60,000 nt of DNA from Bolinopsis microptera (taxonomy: Eukaryota > Ctenophora > Tentaculata > Lobata > Bolinopsidae): contig NC_087083.1 of assembly GCF_026151205.1 (NCBI RefSeq), forward strand, positions 10,663,460 through 10,723,459. The letters are read 5' to 3'. The notes under the pieces were generated by a model. That model was given only the letters and a program-made list of their open reading frames with translations, had not been told where the DNA came from and made no database searches. Position 1 is the stretch's first letter. The number at the start of each line of letters is the position of its first letter. This document shows, piece by piece, positions 52,801 to 60,000 of the stretch. A program made the position numbers and the translations under genes.

Positions 52801-55800
52801 ATTAAATAAATTTTGGTCAAATTTTTAAAAAATTTTTTGATACAAAAAATTGGGGTTTTGGGGGAGGATTTCCCCAACGGTTTCCCAAAGGGAATTTTTT
52901 GGGTTAAAATTTTTTCACCCCTTTATGATTTTCCCCTTTTCCTCTATTTTTAAATGTGGGGGGTTTTTTCCTTTAAAAAAAAAACCCTTTTTTAACTCAT
53001 TATTTTTTTGGTTTTTCTCTTTTCCCAAGCATAAACCCCTTTAAAAAATATTTTTGGGTTTTTAATTTGGGGGCTAAATTTTTCAGGGGAAATTGGGTTT
53101 TTGGGGAAAAGAAAGGGTTTTTAAATTTTTTGTCCCCCAAAATATGAAAATTTTAAAAATTTTGGGGGGAATTTTAAATTTTTTTTCTGGGTTTTTGGTT
53201 TTGAAAAAACGGGGGAAAATTTTTTTTTTATGATTGGGGCAATGTTGTTTTTGCCCAATTTTTGAACAGGGTTTATGGTTTTAATTTTTCCCCAAAAAAA
53301 TTTTTAAAAGAAAATCGGGTTTAAAAATTGAAAAAAAAACAATTTAAATTTTAGAATTTAAATAGGGGCCCCCTTTTAATTAAAATTTTTTTAAAAATTT
53401 AAATTAGTGGGCAAAGTTTTAAAAAAGGTTTTTTGGCCCCCATTTTTTAAGATCTTTTATTCTATACCTTTTATTAAGGGAATTTTGTCCAAGGGGCCCC
53501 CATAGCTTTTTAAATTTTTAAACCCCAAATTTTTGGTTAAATTTTTTCCCAAAAAATCACTAAAAAAGGGGGGGGGGGAAAAAAAATTTAAATTTTTTTT
53601 TATGCCCCCCAAAAATTTTTAAGGGGTAGTGTGTAAAAAATTTGGGGATAAGGGGGTGCTTTATTTTTCCCATATAAAAAACAATTTTTTAAAAAATTTC
53701 AAAAAATTTTTGTTAATTTTTGATTGGGGGGATTTAAAACCCAAAAATTCTTATTAAAAAACCCGATGGTTTAAAAAAAAGTAAAAAAATGTCTTGGGCC
53801 CCTTTTTTTTAAGATTTTTATAAAACCCATTTTGGAAATTTTTTAAAAAAAATTCCTTTTTGAAAAAGATTGGAAAAGGGAAAATTTTTCCAGAAAAAAT
53901 AAGAAAAAACCCAAATTTTTTTTAAATTTTGAAATTTTTTTTTGTCAAAGACATCGAAAAAAGTTGGGGAAAATTAAATTTTCCCCCGGGCCCCAAAACC
54001 CCCCGGGCCAAAAAAGTTAACAAGAAAAAGTGTGTTTTTTTTAAAAAATTTGGGATTTGGATTTTTTACAGGTTTTTTTAAAGTTTTTTAATGATCCAAA
54101 CTTTCGAAAAAAAAAAATTTTTTAAATTTTTATGGGCGAATTTTCCCCAAAATTTTTAAAAAAATAAAAATGGATGTGACCAAAAAAATTAAAAAATTTT
54201 TGGCCCCCCTTTTTTAAAGGAAAAATATACTTTTTTATTTTTGAATAACTATGTTTAAATTTTTCATCAAAAAAAAAATTTTGGGTTTAAAATAGTTTTT
54301 TTGCCCCGGGCCCCAAAGGGGGCAAACCCGAAGGGGATAATTTAATTTAATTTTTTATAAATTTTTTTTAAAATTTTTGGGAGGTTTTTCCCCACCCCGG
54401 GGGGCATCGAAAATTTTCGGGGGGGGGCCCCCCCCTTATTTTTTTTTTTTTAAAACTACCCTTTTAGATGTTTTTTGGGAAGGGGGGTTTTTCCTAAGAT
54501 TCTTGATTTTTTTTTGGCCAGGGGGAAACCCCCCCTTTTATTTAACCCCTTCCAAAACAAAAAATTTTTTTTCCCATCATTTGGGGTGAGTCGACCGAGG
54601 GGGATGGGATAGATCCGATTGGGGAAACCTTAGGGTACCCCCGGGGGGGCGGGGTGACACTGGGAATTTTGAAACCCCGGGAAAAATTTTGGTTTTCAGA
54701 AAGGGGGGGGAAAAGGGTCTAAACCCCCTAGGGGGCCCCCCCAATTTAAAAAAAATTTTTTGTGGGGGGCGAAATTAAACCCCATTTTTGGGGGCCATTT
54801 TTTTAAACGGTTTGTTTTTAAAGGGGAAAAACCGTTAACATTTTTTACCAAAAATGATAATGATTTTTGTGGGGCTGGGTTTTCAAAGGGAAATAGGGGG
54901 TGTTGGGGTTTTATCCCTAGTTAAGAATTTTAAAAATAAGGGGTTTTTAACTGGGATATTTATCCCTTTTTTTTCAATTTCCCCCCACATGTTTAGGGGA
55001 ATTTTTTCAAAGGGTTGTGTGACAAAAAATAAAGGGTTGGTTTGTTGCCCTTTTTGGGTTTTTAAATTCCCTTTTCCAACTTTTTATTTATATAATAAAA
55101 AATTTTTTCCCGGGGCCCCTTCCCGGCCCCTCCCAAAAAAAAAATTTTTCATTACTCAGCAAATTTTTTTCAGGGGGGGCCCAAAAAAATTCACAAAAAA
55201 TAAATTTTTTTTTTAATTTTTGTGGGCAGGGGGGTAAAACCTAAATTTCCCCCTTTTTAACGGGAAAAAAAAAATCGTCCCCCCAAAAAATGGGAGGTTA
55301 AAAAGGGGGCTTATGTACCCATCCAATAAAATGGGGGGCACTCAAAAAAAAGGTCAAAAAAAAGGGGGAGCAAGGGGGGCCATATTTTTCTTTTCCCTTT
55401 TCCCCTGGTTTTTTTTAGTGTGACAAAAGTAAAACCCTTTTTTCCCTTTTTCCGGGCCCTATTTTAAAGGGGGATTAATTTTTAAACCCCCCGATTTAAA
55501 AAAAAATTTTCCCTTTTGTGACAAAGTTAGCCAGGGATGAGGGGGCGATTTTTTTCCTAAAAAACCCTTTTTAAAAAGGGGTTTTAAATAATTTTTTATA
55601 GTGTGGGGGGGCCAAAAATTTAAAAAAAATTTTCACTGTGCCTTTTTAATAGGGTACTTTTAATTTTCCAAAAATTTCCCCAAAACCCCAAATTTAACGT
55701 GTCCTTAAAAATTTAAAAAAAGGGGGGACATTTGGAAAAAGGTTGAGTTCCCCTTTTTTTTTAAAAAATGTTTTTTTATTTTACTAAATTTTTTAAAAAA

Positions 55801-56060
55801 AATGTAAATTTAAAAACCTTTTTGTTTTTTTCTTTAAAACATTTTTATCACAATTTTATAAAAAATTTCTTTTCCCAAAAAAAAAAAGATAAACTTTCAA
55901 CCCTTTTAAAAAAAAGCACCTAAAAAAAATTTAAAACCCAAATTGAAAACGGTTTAAGGGGAAAAATTTTAAAAAATAATGGGGAATTGCTCCCGGGGCA
56001 GATATTTTTACTATATAGCTTTTTTTACAGGGGGGTGTTGGGTTTTCCTTTTAAATTGGA

Positions 56061-58018
56061 AGCTACCCACTGCTTACACCGAGAAGAGCAGAAGCTGTTG
56101 TAGATATTTATCTGGGGCGAATGTAACTGTGCTTGGTAAATAATGTAAATATGTTTTATATCGTGCTTGAAGATTTCAACGATACAAATTTGATTTACAA
56201 AAATTTTTATAAGCAACTTCTTAAGTTGCATTAAAATACAAACATTTCCAGGCCACCAAATTTATCTACGAATTATTCTTAATTGGACGATTACCTTTTA
56301 AAATAACCCACATACCAAACAAGAATTTTAGTTTAAATATCCTTATTAGCCTTCATAACATGTCCAAAATTGACACCTTTTAAGTAAAGAAAAATTAAAG
56401 AATATTAAGGTACAGAATAAAGGACATTGACTCGTATTATATACAGCGGACTTCTTAATAGTGCCGGCTTCTAAAAAGCTACAAGTTGAATAGTTCCAGC
56501 AACCTGACAAGCACGGTAATAAGGAACAATCTCTGTGTGATTGGTTTATGAAGGAGTAGTTTATTGGCCTTGCTTCTCAAATTCCGTAGAACTCAGGACC
56601 CAGGGCCATCATCAATGTGGTCTGTACACTTATACATCAGGTCATTTGAGCGTTTTCAACTTAAAACCATATTTTCACCAGGCACCATATTGTTATAAAG
56701 ATTTCCAGATAGGAACATAATTAAGCTAACAAACAGAATACAGCTCTGTGTAATAAGAGTGGTCGCTCCTGCTTCTCAAATCAAGATTCAAGAGTTCTAC
56801 CTTCCTCAGATGTCAGGGTAATTTAAAGTGTGTACAACAGGCTTGTTGTCATGGTAATTTGATTGACTCTTGATCAGGGCGTGTTTTATTTTACATGCTG
56901 GATAAGTAACTGAATTAACTAAATACACACTAGACTTTAAATAAAACACTGTTCCAATTTCTAATGGTTACCAGGCATCTTATTTTTCAGATATAAGGAC
57001 GGAATTCTGGAAAGATCTGCAGGAAGCTTTTAAGTGGAAATAGGAAGTTTAATAAATACCACAGTTACTGAATTACACGCATTTTTATAAGGTATTGGTA
57101 GTTCTTGAGATTGATGTTGCCTACTATTAGGAAGGAGGGGAATGGGATTCTGATCCAGGTGAATAATTTTTATAGTGAATCGAGTTTACAAATTTAGTTC
57201 ACCATTTCCACCATATTCCACCATATTCACCGTGGTATGCAAGCCTCTTGATTTATAACATCTATTTATAACAATCTGTGGCAAACGCAACCGTGTTATA
57301 AGTCCTCCCACCATTTTTTAGACATGAACCAATATTATTAAAGTTTCCGATTATTACGTTTTTAAAAGTTCACATGTTTGGAGTATTGTTGAAGCAAGCT
57401 GTTATGTCTTTACTTTAAAAGTTTAAACACGCCCTCCAGTGGCATTAGTTAAAGTTGTGCTATTCTAACGCAAAGTGTGTACTGTGCAATGCCACTTCTT
57501 CCTCTTCCTTAACCAACAAATTAAGTAATACTAGAAACAGAAAGTGAACAGTAAGACATATTATTACTGTGTACAGGACACGGGTGTACGAAACGAGATT
57601 AGACCACAATGTGTTTATAAAATTTGTGGTCATTAGAGGCAAATTAAACTTGATTGTAAGTATGTGGGTACACTTGTAGGTACCACCCGTATTCACACTA
57701 TAATATTGTTGTTGTGAAACCAGTATTTCTGGTACCCATAGGGGATTTGAAATCAACTTATAAATCAAATGTCAGCAAAAACATCATTCCTCAAAGTATC
57801 ATAATCAAACCCCGGGCGAGTCCAAAATTAGAAACCTGAGTATTGATTCATATGAAATATGAATATCTCTTTAACGATAAAATTTCCTGAACCAGATCTG
57901 ACTCGCTATGTCTGTTCAGACATGTTTGTCTGCCAGATCGTGGTACCTGAGTCCCTTCATTGCCGTGCATTGAAATCACACAATAACACACAAAGCTAGA
58001 ATCACGGCAAATCGACAT
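56061..58018. other. Normal-quality noncoding sequence, probably calpain intron or 3' region
   Basis: Sequence quality returns here. Short open frames (for example 57460-57768 minus) show no family or splice context. tatgcaagcctcttgattta at 57236 is shared with 12580-12615 (inverted) and 17950-17985. No exon continuing the calpain frame was recognised. Confidence 0.45.
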
Positions 58019-59023
58019 TCATCGCTTTTTCATCGGAGTACTAATGGACAGTGTTCCTGGAATCCATGGTCCCTGCGTAAAAGATTTGTTGAGGCCAGCA
58101 GCACGATTACTCGAAGTGGAGAATCCTGAATGTTGCGGAATCGAGAATCCTGAGTGTTGTGGAATCGTCTTCTTTTCCGTGCTGTGTTGCGGGGTCACTT
58201 TTCTTTCAGTGGTGCAGATCTCTCCTCCTCGTATGAAGTGATACTTTTCTGGCTCTTTCTCCATCTTTGCTTTTAAAGATTCAACAAGTTTTCTCCGTAT
58301 CAGCCTCTCCTCAGGAGATCGATCAGGACTCAGAAATGTTTTATTGAACTGTGACGACTGCTTCAAGTTCTTAGCATTACTGAGCACAACAGAAACTGAG
58401 TCTGATCGGCTGAAGCAAACTCTGACTGGACGATGTTGGCCAGGCTTCGCAGTTCCCAGACGGTAACATTCCCTCACGAAGGGTTTTTCTGCTCCAGCAA
58501 TTTCACTAAGCATACCTCCCACAACTGTATCAAGATTGGTTTTAGGATCCTCCCTGAGTCCGTATACCATCACACAGCGACTGCGATTATCATTGTCAAC
58601 TGCTGATTTCACAGCCGCTTGCAAAGTTTTGCCTGGGATCTGTGGACTGTTCTGCTTCACTATGTCGCTAAACGATTTAACTTCTGTTTTGACGACCTCC
58701 TGAACTTTCTGAACATGATTGTCCTTCTTCTGAATAATTTCGTCCTTAAGCTCCAACATAAGTTTCTGATTTACAATCTGATCAGATTTCAAAGTGTCAA
58801 TATTTGATGACGCAGATTTAAGAATGTCTGTGCTGCAGTTTACAATCTTAACAAATTCCATGACAAATCCAGCAAGTGAGTCTTTGCTGACATTGTTCCC
58901 TTTCATAAGAACATGCTTCGTAACTTCAGTGATGTTTTTACACTTAGCTGCTCCAGTCAACGAATCGAAAGTTCCCCGAATGTCCTTCTCCAATCGATGC
59001 AGGGATTCCAATGTATAGCTCAT
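58019..59023 (-). CDS. LINE-type ORF1 protein (RRM-like)
   Basis: A single uninterrupted frame. The preferred start MSYTLESLHRLEKDI at 59023 gives 334 residues; a longer in-frame ATG lies at 59128. An N-terminal coiled-coil-like region (LMLELKDEIIQKKDNHVQKV, QEVVKTEVKSFSDIVKQ) precedes a nucleic-acid-binding core: SRCVMVYGLREDPKTNLDTV, VRECYRLGTAKPGQHRPVRV, NKTFLSPDRSPEERLIRRKL, EPEKYHFIRGGEICTTE. This layout is that of ORF1-type RNA-binding chaperones of non-LTR retrotransposons. The tail has a short repeat (PQHSGFSIPQHSGFS). No endonuclease/RT frame follows downstream before the block at 56 kb, so the copy is partial or ORF1-only. It is on the same strand as calpain and probably sits in its intron. 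Confidence 0.7.
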   Translation of the reverse strand: MSYTLESLHRLEKDIRGTFDSLTGAAKCKNITEVTKHVLMKGNNVSKDSLAGFVMEFVKIVNCSTDILKSASSNIDTLKSDQIVNQKLMLELKDEIIQKKDNHVQKVQEVVKTEVKSFSDIVKQNSPQIPGKTLQAAVKSAVDNDNRSRCVMVYGLREDPKTNLDTVVGGMLSEIAGAEKPFVRECYRLGTAKPGQHRPVRVCFSRSDSVSVVLSNAKNLKQSSQFNKTFLSPDRSPEERLIRRKLVESLKAKMEKEPEKYHFIRGGEICTTERKVTPQHSTEKKTIPQHSGFSIPQHSGFSTSSNRAAGLNKSFTQGPWIPGTLSISTPMKKR

Positions 59024-59269
59024 TATGTACAAGTAGCGATGTACACGTTGTACTCGATTTAAGCAAGGCTGTGCGATGCTGATAACAAGAGCAATTAACA
59101 AACGTACATGAATTTGATAAGACAGCAATGATTTGATAAGACAGCAATGAAATAATAATATAAATAAATAATATTAATAATACATTAATTTAATAATATA
59201 AATAAGGTTTCACTTTATGTAAGTAAAAGGAAGCCCGTTAAAAAAGCCCATGTTAAAGGTCATACTTAC

Positions 59270-59598
59270 TTAGCGTAAGCTTTCTCGAGCAAAGCACTCC
59301 AGAATTCGTTATTCTCCTTGCTGTGCATGTAAATGAGAGTGCCATCAATAGTGGGCAGCCAGTCGTCAACTATAACCTGGGAGAGGGAACCGAGCTAAGT
59401 TTACAGTTTCAGATTTTATAAGGGGGTAGCCAGTCGTTAAAATTTAAAACCATGATTAAATCGATAAATAAAATAAACTGATAAATTACTAACAAAGAAT
59501 GTATAATTTCTTACCTCTATCCATTCACCGAACCTCCAGAACTTGAACAGAAACACGCCACTGTCCTGGTCACCGTAATCCTGACCATCTGGTATAAC
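59270..59598 (-). CDS. Calpain, two internal exons of the protease core
   Basis: Exon 59515-59598 (minus, phase 0-0): [14 protein letters not shown] then [14 protein letters not shown]. Exon 59270-59376 (phase 0, out 2): [20 protein letters not shown] then [16 protein letters not shown]. FWRFGEWxxVxxDDxLPT and [14 protein letters not shown] are diagnostic of the CysPc domain of calpains (Ca2+-dependent cytosolic cysteine proteases), lying between the catalytic Cys and the His/Asn. The active-site exons are not in view: upstream exons lie beyond 60000, and downstream exons were not found. Acceptors ctctcccag and ccccag and donors gtaagt and gtaag are clean. Confidence 0.9.
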
Positions 59599-59796
59599 CT
59601 GGGGTAATGAATAATTAATTGATTGATAAATTATTAATAAATAATAAGTTTTATACAGTGTGATTGTGGCAAAATGGAAATGTTATCAGTGTTATTTTTG
59701 ATAATATTGGATACGTTATTCCTGTTATTATGCACAGCGCACTGTAATTTAAAAAGTTGAATTTAAAATCTTGTCTCAAGTAAGGCGTGGTTATAC

Positions 59797-59846
59797 GTAT
59801 TACACTATGTTATGTGTATTACACTATGTTATGTGTATTACACTAT
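59797..59846 (+). repeat. 18-bp tandem repeat
   Basis: Nearly three copies of gtattacactatgttat in a calpain intron. Confidence 0.75.
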
Positions 59847-60000
59847 CAAATGTTAGCCTTGTTAGGCTAAAAGACGTTATGGCAGCGTTTAAAAGTGTTC
59901 TAATTCATCACTTTCAGTTCCACTGACAAAGAGGACACACGACACTATTGAAGATGTACGGAGTCCCTGCTATCACTAGAACGTTAACAGTGTTAACTGT

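Larger units (their letters stand above)
37660..56060. other. 18.4-kb block of homopolymer-expanded, probably corrupted sequence
   Basis: From about 37660 to 56060 almost all bases lie in runs of three or more A, T, G or C, single-base alternation is rare, and GC-rich runs (ggggcccgggg) stand beside long A/T runs. Flanking sequence on both sides is normal. All open frames inside are Phe/Lys/Gly/Pro-rich and overlap on both strands; none shows a family motif, so none is called. The best explanation is unpolished low-quality long-read consensus bridging a difficult region. Underlying genes, including calpain 3' exons or the end of the modular gene, may be hidden here. Confidence 0.8.

Noticed and set aside
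54590-54660. Patch with less homopolymer bias that might be real sequence or vector
   Set aside because: Too short to identify and surrounded by noise; no vector sequence recognised.
37660-56060. Dozens of open frames of 60-195 codons
   Set aside because: Composition follows homopolymer runs, frames overlap on both strands, and no family motifs or splice structure are present.
57460-57768. 102-codon minus-strand frame
   Set aside because: No recognisable domain, no phase-compatible splice sites with calpain, and low-complexity hydrophobic content.

Overview
This is a eukaryotic, almost certainly invertebrate metazoan, nuclear window. Genes are split into short exons with GT-AG introns. The recognisable genes are animal families: a START-domain protein, a BMP/TGF-beta-type ligand, a secreted Cys-rich modular protein and a calpain. 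Between and inside them lie many DNA transposons, MITEs, a tRNA-derived SINE, a retroelement reverse transcriptase and numerous minisatellites. AT-rich introns, no operons and no bacterial signals fit this. I cannot name the species; a cnidarian, sponge or other marine invertebrate would be compatible.

Layout. 1-3150: two arrays of one 16-bp minisatellite in opposite orientation flank about 2 kb that contains a 1.06-kb MITE. 3400-3950: polypyrimidine satellite. 4004-8953 (+): nine-exon START-domain gene; its first intron holds a SINE and a mariner-type MITE, and its last intron holds a GTGAAA microsatellite. 8954-11950: intergenic, with an E-box cluster. 11951-16059 (+): five-exon TGF-beta superfamily ligand. 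16060-18298: noncoding. 18299-32970 (+): signal peptide, one novel-looking module, alternating Cys-rich exons A-B-A-B-A-B-A made by tandem duplication, and a sushi-like exon. This gene has been invaded by a tandem retroelement (19.8-22.3 kb), a 300-bp palindrome, a 3.54-kb transposon with roughly 0.88-kb inverted ends encoding an unknown spliced protein, an 8-bp-TSD MITE, composite palindromic elements and a Harbinger derivative that sits inside the last visible exon. 32971-37660: intergenic, with another MITE and a CRE/E-box cluster.

About 37.66-56.06 kb is unlike the rest. Nearly every base sits in an expanded homopolymer run, ORFs are F/K/G/P-rich nonsense, and only ghosts of tandem arrays are visible. 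The simplest reading is uncorrected low-quality long-read consensus rather than biology, so no genes are called there. 56.06-60 kb returns to normal sequence, with a LINE-type ORF1 (minus) in or beside an intron of a calpain gene (minus) that runs off the right edge.

No single new pathway is encoded. The points most worth following are the long-TIR element and its unknown protein, splice sites borne on tandem repeats in two neighbouring genes, the Harbinger insertion inside an exon, and the corrupted 18-kb block. All exon models were spliced by eye from GT/AG positions, reading phase and family resemblance.
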